DNA of 64,000 nt, from contig NZ_JAJSBI010000014.1 of NCBI RefSeq assembly GCF_021261325.1, forward strand, positions 124,001-188,000, written 5' to 3'. The translations under genes were made by a program, and so were the position numbers. Below, piece by piece: positions 49,450 through 56,290 of this stretch. Position 1 is the stretch's first letter. Every line of letters begins with the position of its first letter. This DNA comes from Streptomyces guryensis. GTDB lineage: Bacteria; Actinomycetota; Actinomycetes; Streptomycetales; Streptomycetaceae. Below the pieces are notes generated by a model, which did not search any database, was not told where the DNA came from, and saw only the letters and a list, made by a program, of their open reading frames with translations.

Positions 49450-50226
49450 TCAGCCCTCCCGGGCCAGACCCCGGCGGATCGCGTACTCCACCGCCGAGTA
49501 GTCCCCGTCCGGCCGCTCCAGCTCGTAGGGAACGGCCGGCATCAGCGGCGGCTGCGCCATGAAGCGGGGGCGGGTGCCGTGGTTCGGCTGGGCCGCGTGG
49601 ACCAGGAAGGGGTGGCAGAGGTAGACGTCGCCGGGGTTTCCGGTGGCGTACGCGAGGGGCCGGTGTGCGGAGGCCTCGACGATCTGCGGGGCGATCTTCA
49701 GCATGGAGACGCCCTTCTCGCCGTACGGCTCCAGGACGGGAGGTACGTCGAGGTGTGAGCCGACCCGGATGCGGGTGGGCGCGTCCTGCTCGGTGACCTC
49801 GGAGAAGAGGAACAGCATCAGCAGGGCGCGATCGCGTGAGCGCAGGTTGGTGTGGTACCAGCGGGTCTCGACACCGTCGGGCAGATAGCTTCCCTCGATG
49901 TGCCAGCCCGCGTCGTCCGGCTCCTCCGCGTGCGGGAACCGCAGCGGGAAGCTTCCGAGGGAGTAGCGCGGCATCCAGCGGCCCTCACCCACCAGCAGGT
50001 CGAACGCCTCGTGCAGGACAGGGGAGTTGACGGCCGCGGCGAACGGTCCCTGGGCCATGCCGCCCACCCGGACCACCGGGTCCTTCCAGGTGCCGGGGTC
50101 CTCGGGGTCGTACCCCGTCTCCTTCCACAGCAGCCGCGCGCAGTCCTCGGCGACCCGTGGCGGAAACGCCCTCTCGATCTTCACGAACCCGTCCGTGAGG
50201 AACCTCGCCACCAGTTCGTCGTCCAT
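49450..50226 (-). CDS. phytanoyl-CoA dioxygenase (PhyH) family protein
   Basis: 258 residues from the ATG at 50226 (MDDELVARFLTDGFVKIERA). Fe(II) ligands of the family appear as GWHIEGSYLPDG (H-x-E in place of the more common H-x-D) and VHAAQPNHGTRPR, where His and the 2-oxoglutarate-binding Arg are present. Such enzymes hydroxylate or otherwise oxidise lipids and specialised metabolites using 2-oxoglutarate. Substrate unknown. It is divergent from a methyltransferase gene (136 bp between starts), a common pair in specialised metabolism, but no other biosynthetic gene is near. Confidence 0.85.
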   Translation of the reverse strand: MDDELVARFLTDGFVKIERAFPPRVAEDCARLLWKETGYDPEDPGTWKDPVVRVGGMAQGPFAAAVNSPVLHEAFDLLVGEGRWMPRYSLGSFPLRFPHAEEPDDAGWHIEGSYLPDGVETRWYHTNLRSRDRALLMLFLFSEVTEQDAPTRIRVGSHLDVPPVLEPYGEKGVSMLKIAPQIVEASAHRPLAYATGNPGDVYLCHPFLVHAAQPNHGTRPRFMAQPPLMPAVPYELERPDGDYSAVEYAIRRGLAREG

Positions 50227-50362
50227 CGGGCCATGGTGGGTGACACGATCGGCCGCGCGCACCTGGTTTTTGCCGGCTCTTTTTGCCATGACGGCAACAG
50301 CGCTGGCTCTCACGCGGTGCGTCGGCGCACGCTGGGCGGCACCCGGAGAGAGGCTGACCCCC

Positions 50363-51319
50363 ATGGCGTACGGACACCACCAGCACGGCGATCACGACCA
50401 GGGAAACCGCGACCACGGCAACCACGACCAGGGCAAGCACAGCCACGGCACGCACGGCCACGGCCATCACGATCACACCGACATCGACTGGGCCGAGATG
50501 GCTCCGCTGCTGGAATCGCAGGCGGAGCTGTTCACGTCCCTGTACGAGCGGGCCATGACCTGGCTGACCGACAAGCAGACCGAGCCGGGGCTGATCGTCG
50601 ACGCGGGCAGCGGGCCCGGTGTCGTCGCCTGTCTGCTCGCCGAGGCGTTCCCAGGGGCCCGGGTCGTCGCGGTCGACGGCTCGGCACCGCTGCTGGAGCG
50701 GGCCCGTGCCCGCGCCGACCGACTGGGGGTCGGCGATCGCTTCGGCACGCTCACCGGTGAACTGCCCGGCGTACTCGACGAGTTGGACTACCCAGCCGAT
50801 CTGCTGTGGGCCAGCCGCAGCCTGCACCACATCGGCGACCAGCGGGCAGCCCTGGCAGCGTTCGCCGCGCGGCTCGCGCCCGGCGGCACCCTGGCGATCA
50901 TGGAGGGCGGTCTGCCCGCGCGGTTCCTGCCCCGCGACATCGGGATCGGCCGCCCCGGTCTGCAGGCCCGCCTCGACGTGCTGGAGGAGGAGTGGTTCGC
51001 CGAGATGCGGTCGAGCCTGCCCGGCGCGGTCGACGAGACCGAGGACTGGCCGGCCCTGATGTCCGCCGCGGGCCTGCGGCCCACCGGCACCCGCACCTTC
51101 CTGCTCGACCTGCCCGCCCCGGCCAGGGACCGCGCCCGCGCCTATGTCGCCGCCTCCCTCTCCCGCCTCCGCGACGGCCTCGGCGACCACCTCGACGCCA
51201 CCGACCGAGCCACCCTCGACCAGCTCCTCGACCCCGACGACAAGGCGAGCGTCCATCACCGCCCGGACGTGTTCGTTCTGGCGGCACACACGGTGCACAC
51301 GGCTGCCCACGCGATGTGA
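50363..51319 (+). CDS. SAM-dependent methyltransferase with His-rich N-terminus
   Basis: 318 residues. The first 45 residues are extraordinarily rich in His, Asp, Asn and Gly (HHQHGDHDQGNRDHGNHDQG, then KHSHGTHGHGHHDHTDIDW), like metal-storage or metallochaperone tails. The rest is a class I methyltransferase: LIVDAGSGPGVVACLLAEAF, VVAVDGSAPLLERARARADR, LLWASRSLHHIGDQRAALAA and LAPGGTLAIMEGG. The His-rich part could bind Ni, Zn or Co. A function in metal-dependent or metal-regulated methylation is speculative. Its start sits 136 bp from the divergent PhyH gene. Confidence 0.85.
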   Translation: MAYGHHQHGDHDQGNRDHGNHDQGKHSHGTHGHGHHDHTDIDWAEMAPLLESQAELFTSLYERAMTWLTDKQTEPGLIVDAGSGPGVVACLLAEAFPGARVVAVDGSAPLLERARARADRLGVGDRFGTLTGELPGVLDELDYPADLLWASRSLHHIGDQRAALAAFAARLAPGGTLAIMEGGLPARFLPRDIGIGRPGLQARLDVLEEEWFAEMRSSLPGAVDETEDWPALMSAAGLRPTGTRTFLLDLPAPARDRARAYVAASLSRLRDGLGDHLDATDRATLDQLLDPDDKASVHHRPDVFVLAAHTVHTAAHAM

Positions 51320-51324
51320 GGGGC

Positions 51325-51365
51325 GGCACCCCAACTGGATCTCAGCAAGCGATGGTTGGGGTGCC
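51325..51365. terminator. hairpin between convergent methyltransferase and chitosanase genes
   Basis: GGCACCCCAAC (51325-51335), 19-nt loop, GTTGGGGTGCC (51355-51365), perfect 11-bp arms. Confidence 0.75.
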
Positions 51366-51388
51366 CCGATGCTCGTGCGCACCGAACC

Positions 51389-52084
51389 TCAGTTGTTCTG
51401 CAGGAACTTCTTCGCCAGCTGATCCCCCAGCGAGACGGCCGCGCTGTGGCTCTCGATGGGGGACACCTGCGAGTTCTTGAAGAGGATGTAGGTGACGCCG
51501 GAGTCGGCGCCGCCGGTCTCGGGGTTGGAATCGATGCCGAGGGCCTGGGCGGTGGCGTACGAGGCCTCGCCGATGATCTTCGTGGGGCCGGTGTCGCCGA
51601 CGACGGCGTACTCGACCTTGTTGTTGTAGATCACGGCGACCACGCCGCCGCCTTTGATGCCGGCGGCTGAGTAGTTCCAGATGCTGCTGGAGCTGGGCAC
51701 GACCACGTAAGGCAGCGAATCGGCCCTGAGCGGCTTGCCGTTGGACTGATGGAACGCCGTGTCGTCCTGGTACCAGGGGTCGGTGTTCTCGTTGCACTTC
51801 GAGGTGCGCTGTCCGTCGCAGTCGATGTCCATGTCGGCCTTCCAGAAGACCGCGCCGTTCTTGCCGCAGACGGGGATCGTGGCCGAAGTCTCGTCGTCCG
51901 TCCTGTACTTGCCGTTCGAGACCTGCTGACACGACGTCACCTTGGCGAGCAGGTCGGACGCGCTGACCGAGCCCTCCCGGATGGACGCCGGTCGTGCCGT
52001 ACCGGAGGCGTTCGCGGGGAGTACTCCGGCGGCGAGCAGCGCGGCCCCGGAGGCCGCGGCGAGGGCCAGTGTTCGTATGCGCAC
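51389..52084 (-). CDS. GH75 chitosanase
   Basis: 231 residues from the GTG at 52084 (AGAAGGG upstream). Signal peptide (TLALAAASGAALLAAGVLPA). The GH75 chitosanase pattern is visible: SCQQVSNGKYRTDDETSATI, VCGKNGAVFWKADMDIDCDG (acidic catalytic block), SKCNENTDPWYQDDTAFHQS and VVAVIYNNKVEYAVVGDTGP. It hydrolyses chitosan outside the cell. A 19-bp palindrome before the start resembles the site of the ROK-family repressor CsnR, known from Streptomyces chitosanase genes. It is unlinked to the cellulases by operon structure. Confidence 0.92.
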   Translation of the reverse strand: MRIRTLALAAASGAALLAAGVLPANASGTARPASIREGSVSASDLLAKVTSCQQVSNGKYRTDDETSATIPVCGKNGAVFWKADMDIDCDGQRTSKCNENTDPWYQDDTAFHQSNGKPLRADSLPYVVVPSSSSIWNYSAAGIKGGGVVAVIYNNKVEYAVVGDTGPTKIIGEASYATAQALGIDSNPETGGADSGVTYILFKNSQVSPIESHSAAVSLGDQLAKKFLQNN

Positions 52085-52100
52085 TGTGGGGGACCCTTCT

Positions 52101-52119
52101 GTTAGGAAAGTTTCCTTAC
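52101..52119 (-). promoter_or_regulatory. CsnR/ROK-type operator candidate
   Basis: GTTAGGAAAGTTTCCTTAC: 9-bp arms around a central G with one mismatched pair, 17 bp upstream of the chitosanase start. Palindromes of the GGAAAGTTTCC type are targets of ROK-family repressors (CsnR) in Streptomyces. Confidence 0.7.
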
Positions 52120-52288
52120 TCGGGTGCCGTACAAGGTGGCCCTCTTTGCGTGCTCCCGTCAACCCCTTGGTCTGGACTCCCCCCTCGCGACGCCGTAAGC
52201 GGCACTGATTGCAGCGGTTTGCCCGAGGGAGAAGACTGGAGAGACGGAATATCCAGATATGCGCCCGACTTCTGGGAGGCGAGGCGTC

Positions 52289-52900
52289 ATGTTCGTTCGC
52301 ACGGTGTATGCGACGGGGGATCCCGCGAAGGTCGACACGGCCATCAGGTCCTTGAACTCGCAGGGGCGGGATCTGCTGGAGGAGCGTCCGGGCTACCGGG
52401 GGGCCGGCATCTTCGTGGACCGGGAGCTCGGCAAGCTGCTGGCGGTGAGTTGGTGGGAGTCCGAGGAGGCCCGGCGCAACAGCGACGAGGTCATGCGTGA
52501 GCGGCGCGGCGCGCTACTGGAACCGTTCGCGGCGACGACCGCGGTCGAGAACTACGAGGCGGTGGTCTTCCACCGGGTGCGGCGGCCGGAGGCGGGCGGC
52601 GGACTGCGGATCACCAGGCTGGAGTTCGACCCCATGGACGCCGATCTGCTCGCGGACACGTTCCGGGCGTCGGTGGTCCCGAGGCTCGAGACCCTGCCGG
52701 GGCTGGCAGGGGCGTCCCTCCATGTCGACCGGGAGCGGGGGCGCGGCATGGTCGGCGCCCTGTTCGTGGATCGCAACGCCCTCGCCGCGTCCCGCGGACC
52801 CCAGGCGTCGGCCCGGCACGAGGGTGCGGCCAAGGCGCATGTGACCGTGATCGGACTGGAGGAGTTCGAGGTCGTCCACGCGGATGTGCGGGGCGACTGA
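52289..52900 (+). CDS. two-domain ferredoxin-fold (ABM-like) protein
   Basis: 203 residues from the ATG at 52289 (GGGAGGCGAGG upstream). Two similar halves, each with the pattern start VRTVYATGDPAKVDTAIRSL ... GYRGAGIFVDRELGKLLAVS and TRLEFDPMDADLLADTFRAS ... GLAGASLHVDRERGRGMVG. This is the layout of antibiotic-biosynthesis-monooxygenase (ABM)/Dabb-like alpha-beta barrels, in tandem as a single-chain dimer. Activity unknown; ABM proteins can be monooxygenases without cofactors or mere scaffolds. It is followed by a strong terminator shared with the convergent aldo/keto reductase gene. Confidence 0.78.
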   Translation: MFVRTVYATGDPAKVDTAIRSLNSQGRDLLEERPGYRGAGIFVDRELGKLLAVSWWESEEARRNSDEVMRERRGALLEPFAATTAVENYEAVVFHRVRRPEAGGGLRITRLEFDPMDADLLADTFRASVVPRLETLPGLAGASLHVDRERGRGMVGALFVDRNALAASRGPQASARHEGAAKAHVTVIGLEEFEVVHADVRGD

Positions 52901-52941
52901 CGCGTCCCGTGCGGGAGTTCGGCCCGAGCGTCGTCTCCGGG

Positions 52942-52981
52942 CACGGGTCGGCCCCCGCTGAACGGCGGGGGCCGACCCGTG
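52942..52981. terminator. strong bidirectional terminator
   Basis: CACGGGTCGGCCCCCGC (52942-52958), loop TGAACG, GCGGGGGCCGACCCGTG (52965-52981): a perfect 17-bp stem between convergent genes. Confidence 0.9.
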
Positions 52982-52995
52982 TACCGAAGCGGCCG

Positions 52996-53832
52996 TCAGG
53001 CCAGGTTGAATGCAGACGGGTCCGGGCCCAGGCGCCGGTCCTCGTTGAGCGCGCTGATCGCCGCGAGGTCCTCGGTGTCCAGGCTGAAGTCGAAGACCTC
53101 GATGTTCTCCTTGATCCGGGACGGCGTCACGGACTTGGGGATCACGACGTTGCCGAGCTGCAGGTGCCAGCGCAGCACGACCTGGGCCGGGGTGCGGCCG
53201 TGCTTCTGGGCGATGGCGACGATCGCCGGGACCTCCAGGAGGCCTTTGCCCTGGCCGAGCGGCGACCAGGCCTCGGTGGCGATGCCCTGCTCCGCGTGGT
53301 ACTCGCGGGCCGCGTGCTGCTGCAGGTGCGGGTGCAGCTCGATCTGGTCGACCGCCGGGATGACCGACGTCTCGGCGATCAGCCGCCGAAGGTGGTCGGG
53401 CTCGAAGTTGGAGACGCCGATCGCCCGGATGCGGCCGTCGGCGTGCAGCTTCTCGAACGCCTTGTACGTGTCGACGTACTTGTCGCGTTCCGGCGTCGGC
53501 CAGTGGATCAGGTACAGGTCGACGTACTCCACGCCGAGCTTGTCCAGTGACGCGTCGAAGGCGCGCAGCGTGGAGTCGTACCCTTGGTCGCTGTTCCAGA
53601 GCTTGGTGGTGAGGAAGATGTCCTCGCGGGGGACGCCGGAGGCCGCGATCGCCTTGCCGGTGCCCTGTTCGTTGCCGTAGATCGCCGCTGTGTCGATGCT
53701 GCGGTACCCGGCCTCCAGTGCGGTGGCGACCGCCCGCTCCGCCTCGTCGTCCGGCACCTGCCAGACGCCGAAGCCCAGCTGGGGCATCTCGACGCCGTTG
53801 TTGAGGATGATCGGGGGGACCTTGCTGCTCAC
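52996..53832 (-). CDS. aldo/keto reductase
   Basis: 278 residues from a GTG at 53832. The catalytic tetrad is visible: Asp in YRSIDTAAIYGNEQGTGKAI (with Tyr of IYGNE), Lys in FLTTKLWNSDQGYDST and His in LYLIHWPTPE. The NADPH-binding site is the C-terminal VVIPKSVTPSRIKENIEVFD. It belongs to the AKR5/2,5-diketo-gluconate reductase-like group, which reduces small carbonyls. The start chosen is the VSSKVPPIILNNG position, where the family starts; a more upstream ATG adds 16 residues. Substrate unknown. Confidence 0.92.
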   Translation of the reverse strand: MSSKVPPIILNNGVEMPQLGFGVWQVPDDEAERAVATALEAGYRSIDTAAIYGNEQGTGKAIAASGVPREDIFLTTKLWNSDQGYDSTLRAFDASLDKLGVEYVDLYLIHWPTPERDKYVDTYKAFEKLHADGRIRAIGVSNFEPDHLRRLIAETSVIPAVDQIELHPHLQQHAAREYHAEQGIATEAWSPLGQGKGLLEVPAIVAIAQKHGRTPAQVVLRWHLQLGNVVIPKSVTPSRIKENIEVFDFSLDTEDLAAISALNEDRRLGPDPSAFNLA

Positions 53833-53984
53833 GAGCTCTTGATCCTTACGGTTGTCGTCAGGTGGTACTCCCATCGTCAACGATCACGGGCGGTCATGCA
53901 TTCCTGACGGGAGAATCCGTCCGAACTGACCGCTGAGTCAGTTGAGGGATCCGGGGATTGTCCGGAAATGCATCCGACGTCTTC

Positions 53985-54001
53985 GGTCCGGACCATTGAC
54001 G
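53985..54001 (+). promoter_or_regulatory. possible operator/promoter for the pectin operon
   Basis: GGTCCGGACC (53985-53994), a perfect 10-bp palindrome, stands 1 bp before TTGACG (53996-54001), a -35-like box; no clear -10 is seen. A related GTCCGGA lies at 53960. The region 53833-54131 otherwise shows no gene. Confidence 0.3.
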
Positions 54002-54131
54002 CCGACCCTCCCTCCCGCAACTCTGGATCGCGCCACCGGACGAGTTCATGAACCCGGTGCACTCATGTGAACACCTCACGCCTGTCTGGGCCTATCCAAC
54101 CCCCACCCCTCGGAAAAGCAGGTGCGGCCGC

Positions 54132-54305
54132 ATGAACGAGACGCTCCTTCACGCCCTCCGGACGGAACAGCCCCAGCAGGAGACACCGGAGACATCGGAT
54201 GAAAACGTCTGGCAAAGCCCTGGCTGGGCAGTGGTGGAAACCGCACTCGCCGGCGACGCCGGCCGCACCGACCTCGTGTACGTCCACCGAAAGGGAGGAA
54301 CATGA
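54132..54305 (+). CDS. short leader ORF coupled to GH105 gene
   Basis: 57 residues (MNETLLHALRTEQPQQETPE, then TSDENVWQSPGWAVVETALA). Its last codons contain the ribosome binding site (AAAGGGAGG) and its TGA overlaps the GH105 start ATG (ATGA). It has no signal peptide and no recognised family; the Trp-containing middle (VWQSPGWAVVETAL) is the most protein-like part. The upstream Shine-Dalgarno is weak (AGCAGGTG). It may be a genuine small protein or a coupling leader. I cannot tell which. Confidence 0.45.
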   Translation: MNETLLHALRTEQPQQETPETSDENVWQSPGWAVVETALAGDAGRTDLVYVHRKGGT

Positions 54306-55489
54306 GCCCCAGACGTCTGCGGACGGCGCTGACGACAGTCGTCCTCGTCGCCGCCGGCCTCGGCACGCTGCCGGCGGCGACACCGCCCCCGTCCGCCGCT
54401 CTGGCGTCCGCGCCCGCACACCGCGCCGCTCCCGACTGGTCCGTGGCCGTCGTCGACTCCACCGTGGCCCGCTACACCCCGGGCACCATCGGCGGCTGGT
54501 CCTACCCCGTCGGCCTCTACCTCTACGGCCAGTACCTCACGTACAAGCGCACTCACGACGCCCGCTACCTGACGTACATCAAGAACTACGTCGACCGGTT
54601 CGTGAAGAGTGACGGCTCCATCGACCAGTCCTTCAACAGCCTGGACAGCATGCAGGCCGGCCGGCTGCTGGTGATCCTGCACCACGAGACGGGTCAGGAC
54701 CGCTACCGCCGGGCCGCGAAGAAGATCCTCGACCGACTCGCCACCTACCCGCGCACCGCCGACGGCGGCTTCTGGCATGCGGACTCCGCCGCCCGCGCCC
54801 ACCAACTCTGGTCGGACGGCGCCTACATGGTGAACCCGTTCCTCGTCGAGTACGGCAAGGAGTTCGGCGACACGGGGTACACCGACGACGAGGCGGCCAG
54901 GCAGCTCTATGTCTACGGCAGCCATCTGCAGGTGGCGAACGGTCTGCTCAGGCACGCCTACGACGAGTCGAGGAGCGCGAGCTGGGCCGACCCGCAGACC
55001 GGCCTCGCCCCCGAACACTGGTGCCGTGCGGTCGGCTGGTACTCCATGGCGATCGTCAACGTGCTGGACGCGATCCCAGCGGACCATCCGCGGCGGGCCC
55101 AACTCCTCGGCATCTTCGGGAAGTTGGCGGCCGGCCTGGAGAAGTACCAGGATCCGGCGACCGGTCGCTGGTTCCAGGTGATCGACAAGGGCGGCCGGAG
55201 TGACAACTGGACCGAGACGTCCTGCTCCAGCATGTTCACCTACGCCCTGTCCCGCGGCGCTCAGCAGCACTACCTCGACCCGCACTACGCAGACGTCGCC
55301 CGCCGGGGCTACCAGGGCGTGCTCGCCAGGCTCTCGACCGGCCCTGACGGCCGTACCGACCTCGCCGACATCTCCGTCGGCACCAACGTCGGCGACTACG
55401 CGTACTACGCCGCCCGCACCCGCGCCACCAACGACTTCCACGGGCTGGGCGCCTTCCTGATCATGAATAAGCAACTGCGAGGTGATTAG
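54302..55489 (+). CDS. GH105 unsaturated rhamnogalacturonyl hydrolase
   Basis: 395 residues. Signal peptide: LRTALTTVVLVAAGLGTLPA. The (alpha/alpha)6-barrel pattern of GH88/GH105 is seen in WSYPVGLYLYGQYLTYKRTH, QSFNSLDSMQAGRLLVILHH, GGFWHADSAARAHQLWSDGA (the active-site Trp-Ser-Asp-Gly motif, WSDGAYM), and EHWCRAVGWYSMAIVNVLDA. It removes the 4,5-unsaturated galacturonyl residue from rhamnogalacturonan oligosaccharides produced by lyases such as PL11, which here is decayed. It opens a four-gene secreted operon with gaps of 4, 11 and 11 bp between the genes. Confidence 0.9.
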   Translation: MSPRRLRTALTTVVLVAAGLGTLPAATPPPSAALASAPAHRAAPDWSVAVVDSTVARYTPGTIGGWSYPVGLYLYGQYLTYKRTHDARYLTYIKNYVDRFVKSDGSIDQSFNSLDSMQAGRLLVILHHETGQDRYRRAAKKILDRLATYPRTADGGFWHADSAARAHQLWSDGAYMVNPFLVEYGKEFGDTGYTDDEAARQLYVYGSHLQVANGLLRHAYDESRSASWADPQTGLAPEHWCRAVGWYSMAIVNVLDAIPADHPRRAQLLGIFGKLAAGLEKYQDPATGRWFQVIDKGGRSDNWTETSCSSMFTYALSRGAQQHYLDPHYADVARRGYQGVLARLSTGPDGRTDLADISVGTNVGDYAYYAARTRATNDFHGLGAFLIMNKQLRGD

Positions 55490-55493
55490 TGTC

Positions 55494-56279
55494 ATGAGCA
55501 CATCCAGAAGGGTTGTGCTGGGCGCGGCTCTGGGGAGCGCCGCCGGGGCTGCGGTCGGCCTGTCGACCACCGCCGCCCACGCCGCCTCCTGGCAGCAGAA
55601 GTGGGCCCCCTCCGCGAGCGGCGACGGCCTCGGGGCCTTCGAGACCGTCGAGGACGACCGCGCGAACTCGCATCCCGCCGGTCATCCGCACATCTTCGCC
55701 ACCGGCGACAACTGGCGCTTCACCATGCACACGGTCGACCGCGACACCTCGACCGACCGCCAGCGCCAGGAGGTCACCGGCCTGCGCACCAGCGGCAGCA
55801 GCTATCTCAAGTGGACGCAGGGCCAGACCTGGCGGCTCACGTACTCGATGTACATCCCGAGCTCGCTGAAGGCCACGACCACCTTCACCCACATCATGCA
55901 GATGAAGCAGCCGGGCAACGGCACCTCGCCCATCGTCGTGCAGTCCCTGCGGCGGGTGAACGGCAGGCAGACCATCGAGCTGAAGCTCGCCGTCGACGAC
56001 ATCCTCGTCGGCCGCACCGACCTGGACCCCCTGCACGACCGATGGACCGACGTCGACTTCCAGATCAAGGTCGGCAACGGCTCGGCGGGCTCGGTCCGCT
56101 GGATCCTCAAGTCCGGCGGCTCGACCGTGATCGACGCGTCGAAGGCCGGGGTCGACACCTTCCTCGCCGACCGGGTGCGCCCGAAATGGGGTATCTACCG
56201 CTCCCTCGGCGACACCTCCGGGTCACTGCAGGACACGTACCTGCTGCTCACCGATCTCCGCGGCTATCAACTCGTCTGA
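55494..56279 (+). CDS. Tat-secreted polysaccharide lyase-like protein
   Basis: 261 residues from the ATG at 55494 (GAGGTGA upstream). The start STSRRVVLGAALGSAAGAAV has the RR motif of a Tat signal, ending AAHAAS. The mature part has a jelly-roll pattern (WRFTMHTVDRDTSTDRQRQE; TGLRTSGSSYLKWTQGQTWR; TFTHIMQMKQPGNGTSPIVV) like the concanavalin-type polysaccharide lyase family (PF14099-like). No catalytic assignment is possible. It probably binds or cleaves a pectic or hemicellulosic chain next to the GH105 and fusion enzyme. Confidence 0.72.
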   Translation: MSTSRRVVLGAALGSAAGAAVGLSTTAAHAASWQQKWAPSASGDGLGAFETVEDDRANSHPAGHPHIFATGDNWRFTMHTVDRDTSTDRQRQEVTGLRTSGSSYLKWTQGQTWRLTYSMYIPSSLKATTTFTHIMQMKQPGNGTSPIVVQSLRRVNGRQTIELKLAVDDILVGRTDLDPLHDRWTDVDFQIKVGNGSAGSVRWILKSGGSTVIDASKAGVDTFLADRVRPKWGIYRSLGDTSGSLQDTYLLLTDLRGYQLV

Positions 56280-56290
56280 GAGGCCGTCAC

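Noticed and set aside
49450..51319. PhyH plus methyltransferase as a biosynthetic gene cluster
   Set aside because: No synthase, carrier protein or transporter gene lies nearby; two enzymes alone do not support a cluster.
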